NCBI GenBank assembly: GCA_013146195.2
Contig: CM028377.1
Coordinates: 100,152,435-100,216,434, forward strand
Source of the DNA: Codonopsis lanceolata
Lineage: Eukaryota > Streptophyta > Magnoliopsida > Asterales > Campanulaceae
DNA: 64,000 nucleotides
Reading direction: 5' to 3'
The notes under the pieces were generated by a model, which made no database searches, had not been told where the DNA came from, and was given only the letters and a program-made list of their open reading frames with translations. The position numbers were made by a program, and so were the translations under genes. The stretch's first letter is position 1. Each line of letters starts with the position of its first letter. Positions 33,384 to 44,441 of this stretch are shown piece after piece.

Positions 33384-33775
33384 AAAGTGACATATTCAAG
33401 GCCCAAAAGTGACTCACATTCATACATAATGACTTGCATAATGAGGGAAGAGTGACATATTTAAAGAGAAAAGTGACACATTCAAGGCAAAAAAATGACA
33501 TTTCCATTCATAATGAGTGTTACACATTGAGGGACTAAAAGTGACACATTTAAAGGATAAAATGACACATTTAAAAGCAAAAATAATATATTTAAGGGAA
33601 AAAGGGACACATTAAAGGCCAAAAATTGACATATTTTTTAAGCATTAATACAAAAAGTGACACTTTTAAGGTTAAAAAGTGACACTTTTAAGGTTAAAAA
33701 GTAACACTTTTAAGTTAAAAAGTAACACTTTTAAGTTCAAAAGTAACACTTAATGCCAAAAGTAACGGTTTTCAT
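33384..33775 (+). repeat. About 20-bp tandem array with GTGACACTTTTAAGG core
   Basis: Units such as AAAAAGTGACACTTTTAAGG are repeated about 15-18 times, regular at the right end (33650-33760) and diverged at the left. Each unit is nearly palindromic (AAAAGTGACACTTTT). Confidence 0.8.
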
Positions 33776-33859
33776 TTATAAAATATGAGGGACAGTGTTG
33801 CAATTTTTGATATTTGACCCATTTAATATGAATAGATTCATCTTCCGAATTAAGATTTG

Positions 33860-34022
33860 TAAGATTGTCTTACAGGAGACCCACTCAACAATTATTTTAG
33901 GATGGAGGGAGTATTAGTAGTTTTCGTAATATCTTGATCCCTAACTAGGGTTGATGATGTCTTTTATAATTACAAGCACACCCCTTATTATTTTTACAAT
34001 TTAACAATCAAAGACCATTAGG
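33860..34022 (+). repeat. Dispersed repeat, copy 1 (partner at 52427)
   Basis: Shares GATTGTCTTACAGGAGACC, GGAGGGAGTATTAGTAGTTT and AATATCTTGATCCCTAA with 52427-52596. GATGGAGGGAGTA resembles a Stowaway/mariner MITE terminus, but the opposite terminus is not seen. Confidence 0.6.
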
Positions 34023-34521
34023 ACGAGCTGAAATGCTCAGAAAGAGTAGTGTTACTTAATTTATGATTCCTTTTAATTGCATTAGGTTTCATGAGAATTT
34101 TGAGAAAACACGAATAGTTGTACGTTTAAACTAGACTTTTAATTACTACAAAAAATTGACCTCATGTTTGAGGCATAATGAGATGGGATAAATTCAAACC
34201 ACTCCATTTTTATGGATTTTTAGTTGCTTTAATCCAAAATAATATTATCAATCCGCTAAATTCATTTTGATTCATCATGATGCATCAGTTTATAAGGTGA
34301 TTCATCGTTTCATATCAGACGATGCATTGTCATGGTGATGCATCCAAAGGACTTTAGTGGTTCGATAATAGGATAAATTATGGGCCAACTCTTTTTAAAA
34401 GTTTATAACCACTCCACCACCCCTTGTTTTCAACCACATGGCCACTTTTCTTATCTTCTTCCTAAACTACCCAATGCCTACCTTCGCCCTTTCGTTTTTT
34501 GCCGAGGATGAACAATGGTGC
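34023..34521. other. AT-rich spacer with GATGCATC words
   Basis: No ORF or repeat unit recognised apart from several ATGCATC motifs at 34270-34350. Confidence 0.35.
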
Positions 34522-34940
34522 TGATGTAATAACTTTTACCTCGCAAGTGCACGAGACAATCAGAGTATAGTTGTGCACACACAAGGGTCAAATCACAGAG
34601 ATAAGCAATGCTAACATACAATTTAACTAGCAAAAAGAACCAAACTAAACTAAGGGTTTTTAAAAATTGATTTAGAATTAATTAAAGACTAATTTAACTA
34701 AGAAAGCAATTAACTAATTTATCAAAAAGTAAATATTTTAGGATGAAAATTAGATTTTGGGAAGTATAGAAATTGGATTTCACTTGTATCTCCTCTTATG
34801 CTTATGCAAATAAAGTATCAATCAATGTAAAGGGTTCCTTCACAAGCTGTAAAGATTGAGATGCTTGGGTCATGGTTTGCAATCTTAGTATCCCAAATTG
34901 TTATACTTTCTTGGTCTGTCAATATAACAATTGAGGATCC

Positions 34941-35935
34941 TGAAAGATTAATAGTAGCTAGGATTCACAAAATCTGTCAATGCAGTTCGTGATGTAGCTT
35001 GTTACTGTAGCTACACCCGGAAGTGCATTGACCAGAAATTCAAAAACAGTAGAAGACTTTTAATTTAAAGCAAAAATTAAACACAGATATTATACCAAAC
35101 GATCTACAAGCCTATTGCTTGTAGATCCAGCCTTATGGCAAAAAAGATTTCACTAAAAAGATGGAGTGTTTTAACAAAACAATATGTGAAATCACCAAAA
35201 CAAAAACTCTCACAAGACAACACGTCTTGGAGAGCAAAACCCACAGAAACAAAGGTAGAGAAAACGTGAGATTAAAAAATAAACTTCCTAGAAAGACTAG
35301 GAAGACAAACAGCTACAGCTGGTCCAATGTAGTTCCCAATGAAGCTACACTCCAAGCTTCACTCAAAATTTAGCAGCACAACTTTTGAATATTCTCTCTT
35401 GGGGTATTCTATATTGTCTGCTCTCTCTGTTGTGTGTGAATTTCGCTCTATGCGTGTATTCTAGACCACCTCTTCTTGTATGCCATGCTCCATATATATA
35501 CAATGGTGGAGACCTACAATTTAATTAGGAAACAAGAAATCCAATTATCTATCTAAAGGATTAGGAGTTAGTTTCCATAATCAAATAAACACCCTTATTA
35601 CATAGATTTTGTTTCTAAATAATAGTCAAAGAATAAATCATACACAAATAAGAATCCAACAACTCCAAGGAAACATAATATTAGGAAATAAAAGATTTGT
35701 TTACTAAATTAGTTTCCTAATTTAATTCAAAGAATCTATCATAAGATTTTATCAATTTAATTAAGGACTCTTTGAGTGCTTTTAGGAATGGATTAAATAT
35801 GGTAATTACTTAACATAGCTTTAGGACCAAGAAACTTATAAATATGGTAACTTCTTACCATTGCTTGTGGACTAAGAAAGGGCACAACAATAAAATCAAT
35901 GGAGGAAAATACGACGACCCTATTTTACCCTTACA
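34941..35935 (-). repeat. 3' LTR of the copia element (left copy)
   Basis: 995 bases, a direct repeat of 38989-39978. A TATA-like TATATATGG on the minus strand lies near 35491-35500. It contains several GTAGCTACA-type inverted words. Confidence 0.9.
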
Positions 35936-37159
35936 ATCTTCCCCTTTTGTTGAACCTTTCTGCTCAAATCAAACGACAAGTGTTTATTCAACACCAATCA
36001 AATCATCTAACCAACATTGAATAGAAAATCTCATCTCCCCTGAATTTGTATAAGGTATAAAATCATAAATCATTTACTAAGCACAAATCATAATATACCA
36101 ATGATTCAATCACATGCATACAAAACAAAAATAAAACAATTTATGGGAGAAACAATCAAATGATGAATCTACAAGGAATTAGATTCATCATCATCACCAA
36201 AAATAGGAACACTTGACCACTCTCCCACTATTTGACCAGAGAAGGAAAAGGAGAAACAATCTTTTAGGAATTTTCAAAAATCCAAGATTTTGAAAACACA
36301 ATTAAGTGTTTACCATGACTTGATCACACCCATAGCAATAACTGAACACCTCATATCAAGATTCAATACCTCTTAGTTCCCCACAAAAATTAGACATCCA
36401 CTAAATATTTTTCAACATGGAGATTTTTCGGAAATTGATTTGAATAGTTTGATTTTAGGACAAAAGTTCAACAGGCTGATATCCTTACCAACAATGCATG
36501 TCCTAAAATTTTATGTCTAAAACATGATTACAAAAAGCTAGGTAAAAGAATAAAAAATGCAATCACACACAAGGGAAAATGTCTATGTCATCTTGATGTC
36601 GTTCCGGATGAAGCTACATTGGGAGATGCATTCGCCAAAATTTTGATTTCATGTTCACTTTTTCATTTTTTTTGTTCAGTACAATTATACTCATCTCCCA
36701 CAAGTTCCATATGTACTTTATTTCCCTAGGAGTATAGCTTTACTTTATTTCAAGCATATACACAACATGCCACTTGGAACCTTTCACATTATTTACCAAG
36801 GGAAGCCATTTTGATTTTGATCCACCTATGAAATTCAAAGATTCATAGTCCCAAAAGAAAATTGCAACAAACATTGTTCATAGGTAGCTTTTTCGTTAGG
36901 TAGCTTTCACACTTTTTCCAATGGTATCCATTTTTCTCAAGATCAACCTAAGTTCCATAGTACCAAGATATGCTATAACCCTTGTTTTTTTTAAAGGTAG
37001 CTCTTTCCTTTGTGGACTTTAAACTTGCAAAACAAACAATTTGGAAAGAGTAGAGAATCAAAACAAGGAAATCACAATTGATTTTGAATGCAAATCCTAG
37101 GTAACAAAAGGCACAAACATGTGAGATTTCCAAAGATTGGGAAATCTCTCAAAATCTAG
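35936..37159 (-). other. 3' non-coding interior of the copia element
   Basis: The purine tract (minus: AAAAGGGGAAGAT) touches the LTR. The rest is AT-rich with no ORF above 61 codons. Confidence 0.5.
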
Positions 37160-37405
37160 ACTCTTAGTAAAAATATAAGCAAGTTGATTTTCAGTCCCAA
37201 CATATTCAATGCAAATAATTTCTTATTCAACCAAGTCTCTTATAAAGTGGTGTCTTATATTAATGTGTTTTGTTCGAGAATGATGAACTAGATTTTTGTG
37301 CTATACAAATTGCATTGGTGTTATCACAATACATGGTTAGCACATTAATGTGTAGTCCATAATCTTTGATCATTTGGTGCATCCATAAAAGTTGTAGAGT
37401 CATAT
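37160..37405 (-). pseudogene. Copia RNase H C-terminal remnant
   Basis: Translating minus gives LLWMHQMIKDYG, MYCDNTNAICIAQ and ICWD-type remnants of the copia RNase H end (the CDNT..A block and the trailing tail with stops). Several stops and shifts. Only the last part of pol survives, showing that pol was removed by deletion rather than never present. Confidence 0.65.
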
Positions 37406-37763
37406 CTAAAAATAAAGCAATAAAAAAATGAACTCTAGAAAAAATTTATGATTAAAAAAACTAAATTAAACTAATTACTAAAACTAACTACTAAAAGTAA
37501 CAAGGTTTCTCTCAAAAATATTTTGATAAGCACGCTAATTTGTGAGAATCAACCTTACCTTTTTCTCCATGTGGATATGCCATCATGCATATTATCTATC
37601 ACTTGAGAGATTAGATGATTTTTCTGTATATGGCTAGGAATATCGTGGCTTCGATCAGTCACATTGGGAGTAGTTTCAGCATTTTGAGATTCAGTTTTAG
37701 CTTTTGAAATTTTTTTGACCAATGCATCTTCTGATGCATCTTGTGGTGCAGCTGCATCCGGAG
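37406..37763. other. Deletion scar region between gag and RNase H
   Basis: AT-rich, with GCATC-containing words; no RT or integrase motif. Confidence 0.4.
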
Positions 37764-38931
37764 CTACATCCGCATTTGCTGAATTTTTAGAACTTTCAAG
37801 TTCTGAATTATGTGATTATGGAACAAAGTTTGAGTGTTTTTAGGAACCCAAACTTTTCTAAACATTTTTGGCTGATGTAGCTTTGGATGTAACTTTGGAT
37901 GCTGCTGCATCCGGTGTTGTACCTGGTTACGGACCAGGTATGCTTGCCTTACCTCCTCATCATAGACTACTTTTTTCAGGTAACAAAAGAGCTGAATATG
38001 TCCAGGTTTGTGACAGTAATGACACACATATCATCTTTAACAAATGTCTTTGGCAAGAATCCAAGACCGAACTTACCATTATTCCCGGACTTCAACATAT
38101 CATCCATTTTGTGTTGACTTGAATTCCATTTTGCCACGGCCTCATTAACTTTGATAATTTCTTCTTTCAGATTTTCAAGCTCAACATCCTTTTTGTTAAG
38201 CAAACACTCCAGTCTAGTGATACACTCTCTCTGATCTTCATTTACTTTATCATTTGTCTTTCCAAGTAATGTAACTTGAAGAGCCCTCTTTTCTCAATCT
38301 TTGTATAGCTCTTTATAAGCTTCAATCAGTTCTGTTACAGATTCTGCACCATCTTCAATGACAGAAGAGTTAAAGCAACGAAATTCATCCCAGCTTCTGT
38401 CCGATGTAGTGTCTGATGTAGTTTGTGAAGAAGCTACATTCGGAAGTACATCAGCTGAAAAACCTACAAGATCTGTTTGAGAGTTGTATACAACAATGAG
38501 AGTGATGAGATCACCTGGATCTTCATCATCACTGTCACTTAGAGTAACAGAAAAATTCAAACCTTTCTTTCTCAAAGTATTAGCACATTGATTAGCATAA
38601 TGACCAACCATTGACAAGACCTACATTGAATAAAATCAATATTTTTACCTCTAGATGTAGGTTGTTTAGCAAAAGGATTGGTAAAAGATTTTTCAGTGGT
38701 TTGAAAAGAACTTTCTTTGGGAGCAAACTTGCTAGGCTCAGTTTTAAAAACAATTTTGGCGATAGAAGATGGAGATCTGTTTTGTCCCTTTACTTTCAAA
38801 ATATTTTTAAATTTTGTTGTTAAAAAATCCATCGAGTCTTCACCAAAATCAGATTGCACAATATTCCAATTTGAGTAATTCATATTTGTTAATGTAGGAG
38901 GACAAACAAAATTCTCATATTAGGAATCCAT
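37764..38931 (-). pseudogene. Copia gag with internal deletion
   Basis: Starts at ATG 38931 (MDS, then an in-frame TAA). After NYSNWN the sequence jumps straight to QSDFGEDSMDFLTTKF, whereas the copy at 54740 has about 215 capsid codons between these points. The first knuckle is damaged (CRSCQ without the rest), the acidic SDSDDEDPGDLITL block is kept, and a coiled-coil stretch lies at 38203-37976. The second zinc knuckle CHYCHKPGHIQLFC is intact at 38025-37985. Non-functional, so the element depended on other copies. Confidence 0.8.
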
Positions 38932-38973
38932 CATGGCTACAACTAGAATCTTCTCTTAGTAACGCCAAGAGGA

Positions 38974-38986
38974 GGCTTTGATACCA
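38974..38986 (-). other. Primer binding site of the copia element
   Basis: The minus strand reads TGGTATCAAAGCC, two bases inside the LTR end at 38989. Confidence 0.8.
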
Positions 38987-38988
38987 AT

Positions 38989-39978
38989 TGAAAGATCAAT
39001 AGTAGCTAGGATTCACAAAATCTGTCAATGCAGTTCGTAGATATAGCTTGTTACTGTAGCTACACCCGGAAGTTCATTGACCAGAAATTCAAAAATAGCG
39101 GAAGACTTTTAATTTAAAGCAAAATTAAACACATATGTTTTACCAAATAATCTACAAGCCTATGCTTGTAGATCCAGCCTTATGGCCAAAAGGATTTCAT
39201 TAAAAAGATGGAGTGTTTTAACAAAACAATATGTGAAATCACTAAAACAAAAACTCTCACAAGACAACACGTCTTGGAGAGCAAAACCCATAGAAACAAA
39301 GGTAGAGAAAATGTGAGATTAAAAAATAAACTTCTTAGAAAAACTAGGAAGACAAATAGTTACAGCTGGTCCAATGTAGTTCCCAATGAAGCTACACTCC
39401 AAGCTTCATTCAAAATTCACTAGCACAACTTTCTGAATATTCTCTCTTGGGGTATTCTGTATGGTCTGCTCTCTCTGTCGTGTGTGAATTTTACTCTATG
39501 CGTGTATTCTGGAACACCTCTTCTTGTATGCCATGCTCCATATATATACAATGGTGGAGACCTACAATTTAATTAGGAAACAAGAAATCCAAGTATCTAA
39601 AGGATTAGGAGTTAGTTTCCATAATCAAATAAACACCTTTATTACATAGATTTTTTTTCCAAATATAAGTCAATGAATAAATCCTACACAAATAAGAATC
39701 CAACAACTCCAAGGAAACATAATGTTATGAAATAAAAGATTTGTTTCCTAAATTAGTTTTCTAATTTAATTCAAAGAATTTATCCTAAGATTTTATCAAT
39801 TTAATTAAGGACTCTTTGAGTGCTTTTAAGAAGGGATTAAATATGGTAATTACTTACCATAGCTTTAGGACCAAGAAACTTATAAATATGGTAACTTTTA
39901 CCATTGCTTTTGGACCAAGAAAGGGCACAATAAGAAAATCAATGGAGGAAAATAGGACGACCCTATTTTATCCTTACA
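38989..39978 (-). repeat. 5' LTR of the copia element (right copy)
   Basis: 990 bases, near-identical to the left copy; small differences include a short deletion near 39590. TATA-like TATATATGG on minus near 39540. Confidence 0.9.
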
Positions 39979-40899
39979 GATCCCATAGGAACACGAAAGA
40001 CACATGAACCTAAATCCTACCTTAGCAAGGGTTATGAATCAATAGGATTTAACTATCACAAAAGATGACAAACATATTACCTATGTATTTTAGGTCATAC
40101 AGCTGATCATACCCAGTTAATCTCAAATTACAAAAATAGTCATAGTTATCTTAACATAAAAACTTCTAGAGAAGATTCGTTAAAAACACTTTTGTGATAG
40201 ACAAGACGATTGATTGAATAAGGATAATAATTAGAACATAAGATTCAATACAAAGTTACCTCTAATTCCTAGAAATATGAGTATAGCTCATCAAGATTGA
40301 TAAATTACAATTCAGGATTGAAGAACACATGATTCAATGGTTGAAAAGGAAGAAGAAAACTAAAACCAATCTTGTTACAACCCAAATTGCTCTAAACTTT
40401 GTCACCTCAATCCTTAACCACTAGGTTTACTTAAATACTAGGCTCACAGGGCAAGAAATCGTCAAAATTACAAAATTGGCATGCACATAATTTGTCGCAA
40501 TGCGATCGCATTGTGTTTTGAAAGAGCTATAATTTTGTTTTGACATTCTGAATTCGAATGCGGTCGCATTGTGTTGTGAAGGCACCACATCGATGACTTT
40601 TTCCTCTTTTGCCCCTTGATCTTCTTGATAATTACACTTTGGACCCAAAAGTCTTCAAATCAGCATAAAAGGCCTCCAAAACACTTCTTTGCTTCAATCA
40701 AGCCCTGATACTATCATTAAGACTAGAAACTCATATTAGTAACTAAAATCTTGAGGAGAAACTAAATTAAAGTCGAAAAAATACCCAAAAAATGCGTATA
40801 AAACACATATATCATGTGCATACTAAACTGCCCATCGCCTTCGATCAGGAGCATCATTTTCCTTTAGTGTTCTAACAATTCGAAGAAAGAAGCTCTAAA

Positions 40900-41355
40900 A
40901 ACTTGAAGTTGTTCTTTCTAATGGTTGGCTTGATGCCATGCATTCTTCGCCTCCTTGGAAGAAGATGCTGAAGGATTTTTGGGTCGAGCGTGCAACGGAT
41001 GATAGTGATATTTCCAATTACTCTTGGATGGTATGCATTATTTCTATTCTAACTATAGGTCAGAACGAAGCTAGGGATTCAAATAAAGAAATCCTAATAC
41101 TGCTAACATTTCTTACAAGCCATTTGCCAACCTAAATGAGTTTTTATATGTTCTCAATTATCATATTGCCACTCTTTTTATGTTTTAAATTGTAATTTTA
41201 TTAATATACAACTTAAGTACCCTTCAGTTCTTACTTCTTAATTTGAGCATATCAAAAATCGTGCAAGGAATAAGAAGCTAGTCGTCTTTTTAGATTTTGA
41301 TGGGACTCTCTCACCGATTATAGATGTCCCAGACAGTGTTTTTATGTCACCTAAT
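40900..41355 (+). pseudogene. TPP: Trehalose-6-phosphate phosphatase gene fragment (two exons)
   Basis: TPP converts trehalose-6-phosphate to trehalose in the cytosol and plastid and tunes sugar signalling. Exon A (to 41030) reads SNGWLDAMHSSPPWKKMLKD and ends NYSWM at a GT donor. Exon B (41218-41355, 46 codons) reads YPSVLTS, a stop, FEHIKNRARNKKLVVF, then LDFDGTLSPIIDVPDSVFMS, holding the DxDGT active-site loop of HAD phosphatases. It ends at another GT donor. The 187-base intron is GT-AG and phase 0. A TAA in exon B and one upstream in exon A (CTC TAA AAA) disable it. Later exons are missing. An Athila solo LTR lies 85 bases before it and a Tat/Ogre element 134 bases after it. Confidence 0.85.
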
Positions 41356-41489
41356 GTATGTTTTCAACTTCTAAATATTTGCATGTTGATGTATCAAATT
41401 GAAATTGTGATGCATCGCTATGGATAAATAATACATCGCAATGTACAAATTCTGCATCGCGATGTATACCAGTGACTAGCATTAGGTAA
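41356..41489. repeat. TGCATCGCGATGTAT-type motif cluster
   Basis: Three or four inverted words (GATGCATCGCTATGG, ATACATCGCAATGTA, CTGCATCGCGATGTATACC) lie just before the Tat element. Related words occur at 34270, 48380, 48730 and 49965-50200. Confidence 0.5.
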
Positions 41490-42702
41490 TGTAGACACCT
41501 GAAATTCGTACCCCTAATTTATAATCCCGTAAAAATATAAATTATAAATTAAATGAACTAATGAACGTTAGAGTTTCCATTAAATTTTAAGGGTGGGGGG
41601 GGGGGCAAAGCGTCAAAGAAGAACCAAAAAGGTAAAAAGATGAACTGATGACATAAGGGGGAAAGTGTAACAATTTTCAAAGGAGAACAAATCGGGGTGT
41701 CGTGCCCAAAAGCGCATGTGTCACACCTAATATTGCATGTGCCACGCCCAAATTTGTCCAATGGGTGCCTTGTTTTGTTCTTGCTCCGGCTGCTGCTTCG
41801 ACGTCGTTTGCACATTTTCACCAGCGCCGCCAGTTGCCCACTACACTCTTGACCTATAAAAGGAGAGGCCCATCTCCTTCATTCAACACCCAAGATCTCC
41901 CAGCTCTTTCTCTTCTCCTCCCTTGCCCTTTGTGCAATCAAGCCAAAGGCAGCAGCCTTCTCTGCTTCCCTTGCCTTGTGCAAGTGAGCATCAAGTCTCC
42001 CCGCCCTCTTGCCCCTTCGCAGCCTCCTCCCTTGCCCAGCAAGCGAGCCCCTTCATTCCTCGCCCTCGACAAGCCGATCTTAAAGCCAAAAAGCGCGGTC
42101 ACGTTGCCCGAACAACAATGATAATAACAACAACAACAACAACAAAAGAAAAAGACTTTCTCTTTCGAGGAGAAGACATGGAAAGCACACCAAAACTACG
42201 AGCACCTAGTTGGCTAAAGCCTAGCGTATATAACGGGATCAAAATTTCATGCTACAAGAGGTAAATACCCGTTTATTATTTTGTCCCATAATTAATAGTT
42301 AATAATAATAGATAAAGTATATTATTAATATCATCTGTAAATAATGTGATAATTAGTATTTTTTTGTGTATATAGAATAAATGTAGATAATAATTATGTT
42401 ATTATTTTTGTACATATTATATTTAAATAATATAGTTAAATAAAGTAGTATTGTATATTTAGATAACGGCCAACACACCTCAAATGTTAAAATGAAAAAA
42501 TGGTTGTTATATTAGCAAAACCCAAATGAGATGACTTTTTGGTATTTTTGGTTTTTTTCTGTTTAACCTTAAATAGAGGTGACGACTATGTATAAACAAT
42601 CTATGAGTCTACGATGAGGCCAAGCGTATTCACACGCGCTTCAATACTTCGAAACCAACCGCCTTTCTAGTGGTGAGGCCGTCTCGAAGCGGAGTTCTCA
42701 CA
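41490..42702 (+). repeat. 5' LTR of the decayed Tat/Ogre element
   Basis: TGTAGACACCTGAAATTCG start, TATA box at 41855 (TATAAAAGG), ...GTTCTCACA end next to the primer site. From 42157 on it aligns with 47505-48204, lacking about 60 bases of the family phrase that the 3' copy retains. Confidence 0.8.
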
Positions 42703-42703
42703 G

Positions 42704-42721
42704 TGGCGACTCTGCTGGGGA
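42704..42721 (+). other. Primer binding site of Tat/Ogre type
   Basis: TGGCGACTCTGCTGGGGA, the 18-base site characteristic of Tat/Ogre elements (tRNA-Arg type as I recall), one base inside the LTR end. Confidence 0.85.
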
Positions 42722-42973
42722 AATTGTTTAAAAAAAAAGAAAGAGGGCTAGACTTAATTATTTTTTGGGATTTGCTAATTTGTTTATATACACATAACAT
42801 GCTTACATACATACATACATAGTTTAGATTTTTGCTTATGTGTATATATGTTGCAAATGTGCGCTTTCTGTCATATATTATTGCAAATGTGTGTTTTATT
42901 TGTTATTGTCAATATTTTGAGTGGGATGTGAAACATTTGCAACACATGACATGCTTACATACGTGCACAATCT

Positions 42974-42976
<3 letters not shown>

Positions 42977-43048
<72 letters not shown>
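42977..43048. repeat. (AT)n microsatellite
   Basis: About 35 AT units. Confidence 0.95.
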
Positions 43049-43050
<2 letters not shown>

Positions 43051-43777
43051 CAAATGCATGTTTGACTGTACTATAGAAAAATTAATCGAACACATCACAT
43101 GCTTAGCTTGGCTTACTCAGTAATATAGCATAATATATTGCATGTTTAGTTTACAACCCTTAAAGATCATTTTAATATAAATTAACTCACACACGTGCAC
43201 GCACATAAAGATTATAAAATTTTAAGCGTACCGCATGTATGTCCTTTTAGGACACTCCTTCCTATCAATACAACCACCACTCTTAACCCCTCATCAATAC
43301 ATCCCTAGTCGATTAAGTGCATCATGTGTTCTCGACTACAAATGCATCTTTAGTAAGTCTTACTTTGAAATGTTGAGGTTTACCACTTAAAAAAATAAAA
43401 AAATAGAAAAAAGAACGATAGGGAGCCAGGAAAGAAAGAAGAGCAAGGAAAAGCTGAAAGCCAGATGATCCAACGCTAGGAAGGGAAGAATTTCCCAGCA
43501 ATTAGGAAGGATGTGAGGAAGGTTTTCTTGTTAGCCTACCCCTTCATGTCTCTACAAATTGGTTGGCATGCACCCTTTCGATGAACCAGGCGACACAAGG
43601 ATCATAAGCAAAAATTCAAGACTGGGGGCATTCAAACCCCAGGGATGTTCCATTGCCGTCATAATTACTCATTTCGTGTTTGTAGCCCACCCTTATAGAG
43701 TATGCTTGGTAGTCCTTCTAGTCTCCATTCTCTCAAAGTCTAACCAAATCCTCAAACTGAGGTTCCCAAGAGTCTTC

Positions 43778-43873
<96 letters not shown>

Positions 43874-44441
43874 GAGTCAAGTAAATTTTTTCCTTTCCTT
43901 TCTTTTTAGCTTGTAGAGTCTCTTTTCCGATCTTGGAGCACCACTTATCGCCAAGTATCCCTTAATTTTCAATCTTTTCAGGAATGATGAATTGACTCAC
44001 TTAAAAACACCTAAATCTACACGAGTTGATGATGAATCACCTGAAAATTATGGACCCGCAAATCATTAAACATATGAGTTTGAGAGCACAAGCAAGTTGT
44101 CTTAAACATATGAATCACCTTCGACCCATTGTGGTCGAACTATCAAATGGCACACTGGGGGCTTCCCCCCAAACACCAAAACCCTTCCAAATACATAAAC
44201 AAATCTACCACATACCAAAATTCTATCCAAAACCAAAGACCTTAAAATATCTTCGACTGTCCCCATGACCCGGCTTCCCAAAACAGGGTTGTCTCACCCT
44301 TATATATCGCCAAGAGTAACCATCCCTTTAACCCAAAAAGAGAGAAGACGTTCCTTCAAACTACTCTTTTGTGATGCTCTGAAAAGTTAAAAGAAGAGGA
44401 AAGAAAAAAGGAAAAGCTAATCTGACCTGATAGGAAGAAAT
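43049..44441 (+). other. Leader of the decayed Tat/Ogre element
   Basis: No convincing ORF; the frame at 43559-43909 runs through a microsatellite (43779-43870) and is not a gene. Confidence 0.4.
43779..43870. repeat. (AT)n microsatellite
   Basis: About 45 AT units with one GT interruption. Confidence 0.95.

Larger units (their letters stand above)
34941..39978 (-). mobile_element. SIRE-like Ty1/copia element with both LTRs and deleted pol
   Basis: Left LTR 34941-35935 and right LTR 38989-39978 are near-identical (TGAAAGAT...CCTTACA on plus). The target duplication GATCC is perfect at 34936-34940 and 39979-39983. The primer site is at 38974-38986, the purine tract at 35936-35955. The interior holds a gag with its core removed, then a remnant of the RNase H C-terminus; RT and integrase are gone. 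LTR similarity and intact duplication suggest a young insertion that moved as a non-autonomous copy. Confidence 0.9.
34522..40814 (-). mobile_element. Athila-type solo LTR split by a copia element
   Basis: The left part (34522-34940) starts TGATGTAATAACTTTTACC and parallels the Athila LTR start at 5596 (the phrases CTCGCAAGTGCACGAGACAA versus CTTGCAAGTGGACAAGACTA, then TTCACTTGTATCTCC). The right part (39979-40814) ends GCGTATAAAACACATATATCA, like the Athila LTR end. Without the insert it is about 1.25 kb, close to the 1319-base LTR. The flanking pentamers are GGTGC and TGTGC (one mismatch). Neither primer site nor purine tract adjoins it, so it is a solo LTR. Confidence 0.65.

Noticed and set aside
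33384..33775. Regularly spaced short repeats resembling a CRISPR array
   Set aside because: Units are contiguous with no unique spacers, and the setting is a plant nuclear genome; this is a tandem repeat.
41702..42264. Frames of 139 and 113 codons in the Tat/Ogre 5' LTR
   Set aside because: Composition-driven Pro/Ser frames in the LTR leader; not present in the 3' LTR or the other Tat LTRs.
43559..43909. 116-codon plus frame
   Set aside because: Its second half is (AT)n translated as Tyr/Ile; the first half lacks any motif.
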